Notes: generated by a model not told the origin, from the sequence alone. DNA of 51,322 nt from Acetivibrio alkalicellulosi (GCA_008125075.1 VLTH01000002.1:3091009-3142330), one strand, 5' to 3'. Shown: positions 26,126 through 35,200, counted from the first letter of the stretch. A program made the numbers and translations.

Positions 26126-26902
26126 TCAATCCACAATTATCCTTGATGGACGATTGGGTCTTAATTCAACTTTTCTTTTTATTCCACTTTCCGTTTCTTT
26201 TACAATAGTGGTTAGATACTTGTAAATCTGCATATTGGAATAATCCTTGTAATCTATACCTAACCTATTTGAAATATAGTAAAGAATCATTTGTCGGTCA
26301 ATCAGATTTTCATTCATACACTGCATTGCAAAACTCACGTCGTAAATGTTTTCTGAGCCATGCTTAAATATTATATTTGAAAAATATTTTAGTATCACTG
26401 GGCTTATTGTACTTTTCTTTAAACACGAGTACTCTACATTTATTATATTCACCGTATTAAACTCTGTAGAAAAATCATAAAAGTCTCTGTATTCAGATCT
26501 AAGAAGAGCCCCCTCCCTTAGTTTAAAGCGCCCCATTTCAATTTCATTTTCCCCGACTTCGGAATTTTCATCAATAAATATCTTTGACTCATATACATTG
26601 AAATCGCCTTCTAGAGCATTGTCTAAAAACTTAATTTTAATCAGAACTTCCTTGTTTGTTGGATAATAAGGCATATCAAACTCTTTATCAAGAATATATA
26701 TCCTATCATCATGCTTTATTATACCTTTCAAAATAGTAATGGTATTTCCTCCAATACAAACCTCTGCTCCTGAAATTATACCATTACTATAATCTTTGTA
26801 ATATATATCAAGGAAGTTTCTCGGAAAGTCCCTTAGATTTTCAAGCATTTCCTTTTTTAAAATTCGACCTTTACCAAAATTAGGGAATATATTAGCAAAC
26901 AA
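26126..26902 (-). CDS. Conserved hypothetical of the VgrG operon, possibly structural
   Basis: Protein of 258 aa. The N-terminal third (FPNFGKGRILKKEMLENLRD, then ISGAEVCIGGNTITILKGII) has the look of phage baseplate or tail-fibre N-terminal domains, in which a beta module starts with a GIISG-type turn. The rest is alpha/beta and unrecognised. TTG start, 6 bases after GGAGGGG. Placed 24 bases after the Hsp70-like gene. Structural role is only a guess from sequence flavour and context. Confidence 0.6.
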   Translation of the reverse strand: MFANIFPNFGKGRILKKEMLENLRDFPRNFLDIYYKDYSNGIISGAEVCIGGNTITILKGIIKHDDRIYILDKEFDMPYYPTNKEVLIKIKFLDNALEGDFNVYESKIFIDENSEVGENEIEMGRFKLREGALLRSEYRDFYDFSTEFNTVNIINVEYSCLKKSTISPVILKYFSNIIFKHGSENIYDVSFAMQCMNENLIDRQMILYYISNRLGIDYKDYSNMQIYKYLTTIVKETESGIKRKVELRPNRPSRIIVD

Positions 26903-26925
26903 TTTTTACCCCTCCAAAACAAGTC

Positions 26926-29559
26926 TTATTTAAGTCCGTCAAAGAAATCAAGTTCTGATAAATCATCTTCAAATGGGAAAAACTTCTTTTTACCCAAGTA
27001 AAGATGCTCATCTTTTCTTGCTACTGGTACAACGTAAAATCCCCAGTTTTTATCATGAGAGTAAAGAAAGAATCTTACCTCACCATTTCTTATTGTATCT
27101 GTATCATCTTGCAAAATGTTATCCTTAAACTCCTGAGTAATCTCATCTGCCAATACACGCTTGTATTCTTCAAAGCTATTTTTATACACATGTGTATGTC
27201 TTAAGTGCCCATCACTATTCTTTAAGTAAAACTCAACTTCCATTACACCTATAGGTCTTGATATAAAACCTCTAGCTTGAGTCATCCTCTCTAAACTGCA
27301 AATAAGAGTCTTTTCCTGCTTGTTAAAAGTAAGAGCACTCACAGAATAAGGAATAACAGGCAGATCATTTGTTATAACAGCCTCAATATCACCTATTTTT
27401 TTAGAAGTAGTATAACGTAAAACCCCTTTTAAACACGAGAGCTTAAGATCAGGAATGTTTTCATCATCTTCTTTCTTATGCTTAAATTCAATGCTCCTTC
27501 CAGGAACGAATTCCTTTAATGCTTCTTTAAAAACATCAATCCTACAGGACTGCCCTGTTAGTTTAATTATTGAATAATCCTGAAGTTTTCTATTTAAGTA
27601 AAAAACCTCTAAGAATTCCCTTACTATTTCATAAATATCTCCCTTAATCAATTTATTAATTTCCTTAATATTAAAAACTATATTTGGAAACTCATAAACA
27701 TCCTTAAATACACCATTTTCAACTACAGACAAACTCCATTTATTTAGGGTTGTAATATGAAGATCACTATCTTGATCATCTATTCCTGAAGAATCAAATT
27801 TGTTCCTTAAAATACTAGTCCTCTGAAAAAACTCCTTTTTCATATTATCTGCTATTTCCCAAAGAAAATAAAAGTTGTTTTTAACTCTCTGATATTCATC
27901 TCTTACTCTGTTTTCATATTCTTTAAATCTTGTAGGAATGGTTTTCTCTGCTTCACTATAGTGTTTTTCAAAATTCTCATAGATTTTTCCCACTCCCTCA
28001 TCATCTACACACCTAAATATATCCGAGCTTGGAATGTCTATAAGGCTGTCAATTTCAACTGTTTGTCCTCTGTTTTTGTAATACTTGGCAAATATTATTT
28101 TCATAAACTGCATTATTCTATATGTTATATTGTTTCCTCCAAAATTTGTATCTCCATTTTCATAAGTTGTATTTATATCAATTTTATAAGATATATATCC
28201 TTCTTCAATTCTGAAAGAACAGGAAGACAAGTCAGTAGTTCCTCCTCCACAGTCTATTATTAGAGCTTTGTACTCTTCACCATCAACAAACTTGTTTTTA
28301 TCTATCTGATCCGCTATTGTATTGTACAAAACTGCTATTCCTTCATCTAAAACATCCTCAGATTCAACATTATATTCGGGAATTATATCTTGAAACATAT
28401 CAATAAACTGCTGTTTTAACTTAACTGGGCTTGAAATATGTATGTTTTTAAACCTGCATTTGAACTGATGCTCTGCTGTCTGTATTACATGTTTTATATA
28501 TTCCCTTATAATGTCTCCCCTTTTAACATATGCTACATTTCCATTCTCGTCGCATACTTCTTCTACTTTTGAAAAGGTGTTAACCCATCTTTTTATACTC
28601 TGAAAAATACTAGCATTACCTGTATAGTCATTTTTGCCAATAGCATTTTTTGCCTCATATCCAAAATAATACTTAACACTATTTGGATTAGAGCAATCAG
28701 CAACATATACAACGGTAGGAAGTATTTCTATCCATTTCTCATCACTTCTCATTACATTCAAAAACCTTACAATATTTATTTCATTTAGCTTGATTCTTTC
28801 ATTAAAAATATCATTATAGCATGGAGTTGACACATAATTATTGCTTAAATAAGCTCCTGCTGTAGTATTTGATGTTCCAAAATCAATTGCCAGAATAGTA
28901 TCGGTTTCTTCAAGCTCTCTTATATCCAGTTCCACAACAGGTATTTTGTAATACTGAATATTGATTGGGGGCAATGGTTTATCAGAATAATATGTCTTGT
29001 AAATATATTCAGAATCATCTTTTTTAAAGAATATAAAGCTGTAATTTCTGTTATTACTTCTTTCAATTCTGAGGTTTTTTTCGGCAACAAGATAATAAGC
29101 ATCATCTTTTGACATGTCTTTTACCAAATTAAATATGCCACATAAATCGTCGTTACCATTTACAAGCAAAACATTAGATTCCTGTATGTCATTATCAATT
29201 TCTACTCTGTACATATCTTCTTTCTTTAGACCTATTTCACAATACAAAGTAATCTTTGCAGGAATCTTTATTTTCTCCTTATCCGAAAGTACACTTACTA
29301 AATATTTCTTCAGGATATTATTTACCCTTTCAAAGCCATTTTCCTTATACGTTTTTATAAGAAGGCTTTCTTCAGCACTTCTGTACTTTAAAATGGTTCT
29401 TATGAGACTTTCTCTCTCATAGTTATTTATGACACCAGTTACGATTTTCTCCTTATAGCAGATTGACCTAAGCTGATATGTAGTCATCTCGTTTAATTCT
29501 TCTCTTTTATAAAGTCTTTTAGTGTATCCCGGTGAAGCATTTAATGTATATGAAGGCAT
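26926..29559 (-). CDS. Hsp70/actin-fold ATPase with N-terminal extension
   Basis: Protein of 877 aa. The actin-like ATPase core starts late: phosphate-1 motif AIDFGTSNTTAG at about 225-236, phosphate-2 motif LIIDCGGGTTDLSS in the middle and an adenosine-type motif IIKLTGQSCRIDVF further on. The N-terminal 220 residues are not Hsp70; residues about 20-60 (TTYQLRSICYKEKIVTG...) resemble a SAP-like helix-turn-helix, with a beta-rich part after it. No canonical DnaK substrate-binding domain follows. The ATG at 29559 with AGGAGGAG is preferred to the longer frame to 29622. Within a VgrG operon it could be a chaperone for spike or cargo loading (inference). Confidence 0.85.
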   Translation of the reverse strand: MPSYTLNASPGYTKRLYKREELNEMTTYQLRSICYKEKIVTGVINNYERESLIRTILKYRSAEESLLIKTYKENGFERVNNILKKYLVSVLSDKEKIKIPAKITLYCEIGLKKEDMYRVEIDNDIQESNVLLVNGNDDLCGIFNLVKDMSKDDAYYLVAEKNLRIERSNNRNYSFIFFKKDDSEYIYKTYYSDKPLPPINIQYYKIPVVELDIRELEETDTILAIDFGTSNTTAGAYLSNNYVSTPCYNDIFNERIKLNEINIVRFLNVMRSDEKWIEILPTVVYVADCSNPNSVKYYFGYEAKNAIGKNDYTGNASIFQSIKRWVNTFSKVEEVCDENGNVAYVKRGDIIREYIKHVIQTAEHQFKCRFKNIHISSPVKLKQQFIDMFQDIIPEYNVESEDVLDEGIAVLYNTIADQIDKNKFVDGEEYKALIIDCGGGTTDLSSCSFRIEEGYISYKIDINTTYENGDTNFGGNNITYRIMQFMKIIFAKYYKNRGQTVEIDSLIDIPSSDIFRCVDDEGVGKIYENFEKHYSEAEKTIPTRFKEYENRVRDEYQRVKNNFYFLWEIADNMKKEFFQRTSILRNKFDSSGIDDQDSDLHITTLNKWSLSVVENGVFKDVYEFPNIVFNIKEINKLIKGDIYEIVREFLEVFYLNRKLQDYSIIKLTGQSCRIDVFKEALKEFVPGRSIEFKHKKEDDENIPDLKLSCLKGVLRYTTSKKIGDIEAVITNDLPVIPYSVSALTFNKQEKTLICSLERMTQARGFISRPIGVMEVEFYLKNSDGHLRHTHVYKNSFEEYKRVLADEITQEFKDNILQDDTDTIRNGEVRFFLYSHDKNWGFYVVPVARKDEHLYLGKKKFFPFEDDLSELDFFDGLK

Positions 29560-29714
29560 TGTGTAATTTTCTCCTCCTTTTATAGGTTCATTTAGGATTG
29601 TCCAATAATATACTACCACCAATGTTTTACTTAGTAATGGCTAAGGCATTCCTTAAAGGCTTATTTGATGTCAATTAGCCCCCGATAAAAGCGTAAGTAT
29701 ATTTTGGCTATTCC

Positions 29715-30404
29715 TTAATAAAGTGCTAAATTATCTATTTCCATTGTTTCTTCAACATCAATTATACCAAAATGCTGATTCCAGTATATTTCTGTCCGAA
29801 ATTTTATTGGAAGAAAAACTTCTTTAATTAGTTCTATTTTTGCCTCATTAATAGTAGTTTTTTTATGGGATATATAAAAAAGCAGTTCATCTTTTGCTTC
29901 ATAATTAACGTAGACAATAGAATTTTTAAATATCTTTCTTATTGTATCCTTAAATAGATAGAGCATTTCTCCAGTAATATAAAGCCTTATAATATTGTGA
30001 GCCAATACGTCCTGCTCATTTACTGAAAACAATTTTAATTTTTCTTTTAATTTACCACCAAACATTTCATTATCTATATCAGTTAAAATAAATCTTTTAT
30101 AATACTCCTTTTTGTTCATTCCCTCAAAAGTATCTATTTTAGTTAAGAAGTGCATAGTTACATCAAATAAATATTTCTTAAATTCCATATTTTCTGTATC
30201 ATTTACATTAAACATGTTTTTAAAAATTTCATAAAATCTATAATAAGGATTAACTTCTACATCCCCTTCAATATCTTGACTGTTTATTTCTGTATTACTA
30301 AGTTCCATATATGGAGAATAACTTTTTGCTACCACAAAGTTAATCTTTTTAAGATCTATGCCCAATTGACGTGCTATTATTATCATGTCCCATGCATAGT
30401 TCAT
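29715..30404 (-). CDS. Conserved hypothetical of the VgrG operon
   Basis: Protein of 229 aa, mixed alpha/beta, soluble, no signal peptide. I do not recognise a domain. Its start overlaps the stop of the preceding gene by 4 bases (ATGA), so the two are translationally coupled and their products probably work together. A 155-base gap to the Hsp70-like start follows. Confidence 0.7.
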   Translation of the reverse strand: MNYAWDMIIIARQLGIDLKKINFVVAKSYSPYMELSNTEINSQDIEGDVEVNPYYRFYEIFKNMFNVNDTENMEFKKYLFDVTMHFLTKIDTFEGMNKKEYYKRFILTDIDNEMFGGKLKEKLKLFSVNEQDVLAHNIIRLYITGEMLYLFKDTIRKIFKNSIVYVNYEAKDELLFYISHKKTTINEAKIELIKEVFLPIKFRTEIYWNQHFGIIDVEETMEIDNLALY

Positions 30405-31678
30405 AAAAATTCTCCCTCACATTCATACTCAGGAAAATACATCTGTATTTCAGATATTAAAAAACTTAAAATGTCATAAATAATAATGCTTTCTTTTTTG
30501 ATTGCAGAAAACTTTAAACTCATTACTTTCTTGTCATTTGCTATACGAATATCATCAACTATAAATGAATTCATATCATAAGTTATACCCTTTTTGCTTT
30601 TAGAATCTAAAATTTCTATACCCACTAACTCAAAATAGTCTGATACCTCAAAAGAGCTAACTATTCTAGCAATTTCTCCCCGTGTTCTTATCAATGTAGC
30701 ATGTTTTTGTATAAAATTATTTATAAAACTCTTTTTCCTGCTATTAGATATTAGCTCGTACTCCAATTTTCTGGGTTGTTCTTTACCTTGACCTGCTATC
30801 TTTAGCACATTCCATGCCCCTGCCTTTTCCTCTGGAGATACTATATTAAGATTATCTTCTGTCCTCATAATATATTTAACTACCTTTTCATCCTCATCCA
30901 CAAGATAACCGTCATCAACTCCAATTTTCTTTAATGAAATGATGTGTTCAAAATTAACCTTGTCTATGGCTGGCATAGGAAAACCATCATTTTTCATTGA
31001 TATCCTCTTCACATTCCAAAGAGGAATAACTCCTATCTGTTTATATCTTTCATATTCTTCAAGATTAACTTTTATCTCTTTAATCATTTCTCCCGCATCT
31101 AAAATTCCTTCACACTCTGTCATAACAACATCAAAAAACTTATTTGCATAAGGATTGTTTACTGTTTTCCAAGGCATAGAATTTTTCTGAAAAATAATAT
31201 ATAGTCTCTCTATTTCATCAATATATTTAAGGTTTTGCTCAAGTCTTATTTTTATAGGGTAGCTTTGTTTGTCTGTAACTATCTCTCCTATATATGTCTT
31301 TTTGCTTCTTAATATTTCTTTAATCTTGAGGTAGTCACAATTCATAAAAAGAGTAAACAGTGTCACATCTTCCTTTTTATATAGCTTTTGAGATACCTCA
31401 CCCATATTGTATTCTTTCTCTTCTAAATCCTCAGGAATAATAGGAAATAGAAACTCATCAACTGGGTCAACATTTTCAATATTATTAACTGTTACAAATA
31501 TATCATATCTTCTTTCCCTATCCTCTATTTCATTAAATACCCTTTCTTCAAGACTTCTATTTGCAACTTCCTGATAATCTATTAAATTAGAAAAAACCCC
31601 ATACAATACATTTTTAAGCATCTTTCGTTGCTCTAAATCTTCCATCTTTCCAAGTCTATCTAGTATTATATCTTTCAT
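30401..31678 (-). CDS. Conserved hypothetical of the VgrG operon
   Basis: Protein of 425 aa, acidic and soluble, no recognised motif. The N-terminal part (about 1-110) has an early segment NEIEDRERRYDIFVTVNNIE; the middle includes IPLWNVKRISMKNDGFPMPA. It directly follows vgrG (25 bases) and overlaps the next gene. Baseplate/adaptor or spike-tip role is possible from position but nothing in the sequence proves it. Confidence 0.7.
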   Translation of the reverse strand: MKDIILDRLGKMEDLEQRKMLKNVLYGVFSNLIDYQEVANRSLEERVFNEIEDRERRYDIFVTVNNIENVDPVDEFLFPIIPEDLEEKEYNMGEVSQKLYKKEDVTLFTLFMNCDYLKIKEILRSKKTYIGEIVTDKQSYPIKIRLEQNLKYIDEIERLYIIFQKNSMPWKTVNNPYANKFFDVVMTECEGILDAGEMIKEIKVNLEEYERYKQIGVIPLWNVKRISMKNDGFPMPAIDKVNFEHIISLKKIGVDDGYLVDEDEKVVKYIMRTEDNLNIVSPEEKAGAWNVLKIAGQGKEQPRKLEYELISNSRKKSFINNFIQKHATLIRTRGEIARIVSSFEVSDYFELVGIEILDSKSKKGITYDMNSFIVDDIRIANDKKVMSLKFSAIKKESIIIYDILSFLISEIQMYFPEYECEGEFL

Positions 31679-31703
31679 TACATTCTTCCCCTAGTTTTTT
31701 GTT

Positions 31704-33098
31704 TTAATTAGTCTTAACCTGTTTTCCCTTTATTGTAGTTATTCCATTCATCTCAATAAGACTATCCTTACATTTTACACTTATCTTACTTCCTGCAGTC
31801 ATTTCAATTTTTTTACCTGACTCTATTTTAATTCCTTTATCTGCTTTTATAGCTATATCTTTTTTGCTATAGATCTCAATGCCTTCATTCTCTATAAGTC
31901 TTATTAAAATTTCATCATCTTTCCCTGTTATCATTATTTCATCTTTATTAAACATTATTTCTTTACCATATTTTGTCCTAAAAATTTTAACATCAGGGTC
32001 TGTGATAAAATCACCACCCATTGTCCTACGTCTTATAGAATTAATAACAATTGCCTCTTCTTCTTTGTTTGTGGGAAAATATAATTTCACTTTATCTTTT
32101 AATTCAGGCATACAGTACCATCCAGTTTCCCCTTCTGTAGTATAAAAAGTCGAATATGGAAACCAAAAAGCTTTATCTTTACTCTGATCTTTGTCTACTT
32201 CAAGATGTATCCTGATATTATCCTCTTTTATATCTATTACTTCACCTTCTATAGAAGCTCCCACAACCTTTTCATTTAAGGAAAGATCCTGACTTAATCT
32301 ATTCTCAGGTGACATGGTATACTCATGAACCAGTAGCCCGTTTTTAAGAATTGAAACAGCCTTATAGATATATAAACTCTTGCTTTGAAAACTTACTGTG
32401 TCACCTAGGTTTAATATTTTATCCGTTTCAATTTTATACTGGATAAAGTCTTTTTCATCAATACCTTTATTATAATTTTGAGAAGACACCCTATATTGTG
32501 CTATTTTTTTGCTTACACTATAGTGATATTCTTCTAGGTCTCCCTTGCTTCCACCTTCAGGAGTTCCAAACCAGAATTTAGGTTTATCTGAATATGTATC
32601 AGGTACTAAAGGAGCATTGAAATGAGATGACATTCTTTTTAGAAACTCCCAATCTGTTTCATCATACTGAATTATAAATTTATCTATATTTTTTCCTTTT
32701 GCAACAACATCAATGTAATCTCCTGAGTAATCCTTCATAACTTCATCAATCAATTGGGTATATTTCATATCTTTGTCTTGAAAAGACTTTCTTTTCAATT
32801 TTATATCCATATTAAATGTATGAGAAACTCCCTCAACTTTTACATAATAAACATCCCTTACAGATTTGACTTCGATGTTTGTAGCAATTCCTTTAAAAAG
32901 ACATGTTCCATCACAATGATTAATTTCTATAGGTGTCTGGGATTGAGTCATTTGAATATACTTATCTCGTTCTCCCTTAGGCACTAAAGCTGTAAAATAA
33001 ACACTTCCATGCTCGTTTATTTTTTTCTCAATTTTCAACTCATCAGGATATATATCATAAGGCACAACCCGAATGTCATGACCTGCCAATACCGCCAT
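31704..33098 (-). CDS. VgrG-like spike protein (gp27/gp5 type)
   Basis: Protein of 464 aa. Residues about 1-260 resemble the gp27/phage late control D fold, with IIQYDETDWEFLKRMSSHFN as the hallmark. An OB-fold gp5-like domain follows at about 270-365 (GEVIDIKEDNIRIHLEVDKD, then GWYCMPELKDKVKLYFP). The last 90 residues alternate as a trimeric beta-helix (IKADKGIKIESGKKIEMTAG). This is the cell-puncturing spike of contractile injection systems. GGGGGGAT site; first gene of the operon. The short helix and lack of a fused effector suggest separate cargo. Confidence 0.9.
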   Translation of the reverse strand: MAVLAGHDIRVVPYDIYPDELKIEKKINEHGSVYFTALVPKGERDKYIQMTQSQTPIEINHCDGTCLFKGIATNIEVKSVRDVYYVKVEGVSHTFNMDIKLKRKSFQDKDMKYTQLIDEVMKDYSGDYIDVVAKGKNIDKFIIQYDETDWEFLKRMSSHFNAPLVPDTYSDKPKFWFGTPEGGSKGDLEEYHYSVSKKIAQYRVSSQNYNKGIDEKDFIQYKIETDKILNLGDTVSFQSKSLYIYKAVSILKNGLLVHEYTMSPENRLSQDLSLNEKVVGASIEGEVIDIKEDNIRIHLEVDKDQSKDKAFWFPYSTFYTTEGETGWYCMPELKDKVKLYFPTNKEEEAIVINSIRRRTMGGDFITDPDVKIFRTKYGKEIMFNKDEIMITGKDDEILIRLIENEGIEIYSKKDIAIKADKGIKIESGKKIEMTAGSKISVKCKDSLIEMNGITTIKGKQVKTN

Positions 33099-33162
33099 AC
33101 TATCCCCCCTATTTTTTGCTTGTTTTTATTTATCAGTAACCTCTTTTATTATGTTTTACTAT

Positions 33163-33190
33163 ATTTTATCATATATATTTCATTAATCAA
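33163..33190 (-). promoter_or_regulatory. Promoter of the VgrG operon
   Basis: Minus-strand TTGATT (33190-33185), a 16-base spacer and TAAAAT (33168-33163), about 65 bases before the vgrG start. Confidence 0.55.
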
Positions 33191-33244
33191 TATTTTTTGC
33201 CTTTGAACATGGAATTAAACTTATATTTTATAATCTCAGAGTTG

Positions 33245-33273
33245 TTGACAATGGTATGAAGTTTTTGTACAAT
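33245..33273 (+). promoter_or_regulatory. Promoter of the L,D-transpeptidase-like gene
   Basis: TTGACA, a 17-base spacer and TACAAT: near-consensus sigma-A promoter, with a leader of about 85 bases. It is back to back with the vgrG promoter about 55 bases away. Confidence 0.75.
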
Positions 33274-33364
33274 TAAGAAAAACATACCCTATAGATGCCA
33301 GTATATTAAAACAATAACTATCAAAACCTTTTGAAATATTTTATTGAAAATGGGGGATATATAA

Positions 33365-33973
33365 ATGTCTGGACTTAGAGATGTAAGTATAGTAATGTCA
33401 TCTAAACGCACAGGTGACAGATACCTTGCAAAGTCATACCCACATGAGATTTTAGATAATAATGGCAGAACAAAACTGTTTTCAGTTCCAGTGTTTTGGC
33501 TTTATCTCCACGGAACTGATGATAAAAACGCTCCTGTTCAGAAAGACTGGAAAGCATTGCGGTTTATGCCCTATTGGAATGATCCTAAAAAATCATCAAG
33601 TTATAGGACATTAGGTTGGGCAAATGCAGGTCTACGTCATTTACCTAAAAAGACTGTAACATACTATAATCCCATATATATGACACGTAATCGCACTTCT
33701 CCATTTTCTGGTGCCATACAGATGAGAGATTCATTTCTAATACATGCTGGTCCGCAAACCATACACGATTCAGGCTGGGGTGCTGCAGGTTGTGTTGAGA
33801 TCATTGGAGACTTTGGTCAGTTTAGAGAGGATATAAAGATATTATCAGGCTCTACTAAAGTTTGCTCTCATGATGCTATTTTAGAACTTGTATCTGCAAA
33901 GAAGCTATTCATTCAGGTAGATCATGCTATCGCCCCAAATATACCTAACGAAAACAACTTCCAAATCCCCTAA
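33365..33973 (+). CDS. L,D-transpeptidase-like protein, possible cell-wall effector
   Basis: Protein of 202 aa without a signal peptide. The C-terminal half contains DSFLIHAGPQTIHDSGWGAA followed by GCVEIIGDFGQF, resembling the H...GxxGC(I/V) catalytic Cys/His block of YkuD-type and Tlde1-type L,D-transpeptidases. A cytoplasmic cell-wall enzyme divergent from vgrG is what would be expected of an effector delivered by the spike (inference). No immunity gene is adjacent on the same strand. GGGGGA site before the ATG. The stop codon abuts a REP site. Confidence 0.6.
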   Translation: MSGLRDVSIVMSSKRTGDRYLAKSYPHEILDNNGRTKLFSVPVFWLYLHGTDDKNAPVQKDWKALRFMPYWNDPKKSSSYRTLGWANAGLRHLPKKTVTYYNPIYMTRNRTSPFSGAIQMRDSFLIHAGPQTIHDSGWGAAGCVEIIGDFGQFREDIKILSGSTKVCSHDAILELVSAKKLFIQVDHAIAPNIPNENNFQIP

Positions 33974-33998
33974 TGCCAAGGGGACGGTTCTTCTGACA
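33974..33998 (+). repeat. Solo REP-like site
   Basis: Third copy of the 25-base REP; it differs from the left RAYT site at two positions in the first half (TGCCAA rather than TGTCAG). It starts directly after the stop codon of the preceding gene. Confidence 0.75.
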
Positions 33999-34008
33999 AT
34001 CTCCATCC

Positions 34009-34545
34009 TTATCCTTTGTATAATAACATCAATTCCTTTTTATCACTATCCCATTGAATATTTAATCCAAGCTTTTCACCCACAAACCTTACGGGTATAA
34101 AAGTCCTACCTTCTAAAATAAACGGTGCCACATCTACCTCACTTAACTCGTCATTCACATAGGCAATAGTAGTATCAACCCACAATCTAACAGTCTTTTC
34201 ATGTAATGAAATAATAATATTTTTATCTTCTGGATGCCACTCTACATGAGCACCTATATTTTCAGCAACATACCTTATTGGAAGAAAAGTTCTACCATCT
34301 TTAATAATTGGAGTTGTATCCATTTGTTTTTCAACATCATTTACATAATAAACAGTCATATCAATATAAAAACGCTGTACTAAAGTATAATCTTCTAGTG
34401 ATAGTGCTTCTTCTGTTGATGATTGTTCAACTTCTTCATGTTCTGAATTCTGTGGTAAATTTATAGCAACTATAAATATTGTGAATACGCTTATTATAAC
34501 TAGTATCCTAGTTACAAAAATTATCTTGTAAATTTTGTTATTCAT
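34009..34545 (-). CDS. Membrane-anchored copper-amine-oxidase-like stalk protein
   Basis: Protein of 178 aa: an N-terminal transmembrane anchor (about 8-30), an acidic linker, then two CuAO_N-like repeats, GRTFLPIRYVAENIGAHVEW and GRTFIPVRFVGEKLGLNIQW. These are very close to the repeats in the protein at 20301, so they are paralogues bracketing the VgrG block. Start at 34545 is used as GGTGG lies in front of it. Surface stalk of unknown function. Confidence 0.8.
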   Translation of the reverse strand: MNNKIYKIIFVTRILVIISVFTIFIVAINLPQNSEHEEVEQSSTEEALSLEDYTLVQRFYIDMTVYYVNDVEKQMDTTPIIKDGRTFLPIRYVAENIGAHVEWHPEDKNIIISLHEKTVRLWVDTTIAYVNDELSEVDVAPFILEGRTFIPVRFVGEKLGLNIQWDSDKKELMLLYKG

Positions 34546-35060
34546 AATTTCCACCGTTCTCATAATAATCTACATAAGGCTAATTGCCAATTCTCAGGTA
34601 AACTTTATCATAGCATTCAAGCTGTGTCAATATTGCTTATTTTTCATTTTGGCATATTTATGTTTATGGTTTTAAACTATTTTTGCATTTAGTTTTATAT
34701 AATTAACTACCATCTCAATAACGCAGATTTGGTAAATCCATGGGATTTTATTATTTTAATATGTATTTCATCTAACTTAGTATTTTAATTGAAGTAATCT
34801 TGCAGGTTGTTAATCCGGAATCATCTTAAAACCAGCACCAGTATCCTGAAGCAAATAAATTAATAAAATAACTGATCATTTATGATCAACCATGTTCCCT
34901 TACATTATCAAGTTCTGATGCTTAATTCATAACACTGAAAATAATCTGTTAAAACTGGCTCTTCCATTTGGCTCACACCTTAATTCTTCTGGATCTTATC
35001 TAGTTTTTATATTGGTGCACTTTTTAGCCACCTTGAATTTTTGTGTTCTACCATCATATA
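34546..35060. other. Intergenic with decayed sequence
   Basis: No intact gene. A minus-strand stretch near 34820-34860 reads QDTGAGFKMIPD then a stop, protein-like but too short to assign. Confidence 0.4.
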
Positions 35061-35165
35061 TTAAGAATTGAAATATTTGCCCTTATCATCTAAATAATAT
35101 TTTTTTATAGTTTCACTATCAGCAATATCAGCATTACTTAAAAATGTTTCGCAATATATCTACAA
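35061..35165 (-). pseudogene. Duplicate 3' fragment of the zinc-ribbon gene at 47660
   Basis: Reads ETFLSNADIADSETIKKYY then LDDKGKYFNS and a stop, against EAFLSNADIADSETIKKYYP and DAHGKYFSS in the intact gene. The upstream bases (TATTGCG then AAACATTTTT) also match, with about 13 bases lost. Similarity continues into the sequence after the stop codon. A remnant copy 12.6 kb from the intact gene. Confidence 0.8.
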
Positions 35166-35169
35166 ATAG

Positions 35170-35200
35170 TGCCTGTCATGGATCATTGCCAAGACGGGCA
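35170..35200 (+). terminator. Hairpin followed by T-rich run
   Basis: TGCCTGTC / GACGGGCA stem (one G-U pair), 15-base loop, then TTTATTTTAT. No obvious gene uses it on the plus strand. Confidence 0.35.

Noticed and set aside
23085-33973. Complete type VI secretion system
   Set aside because: No TssB/C sheath, Hcp tube, TssE/F/G/K baseplate, TssJLM membrane complex or ClpV was seen; only the spike is clear.
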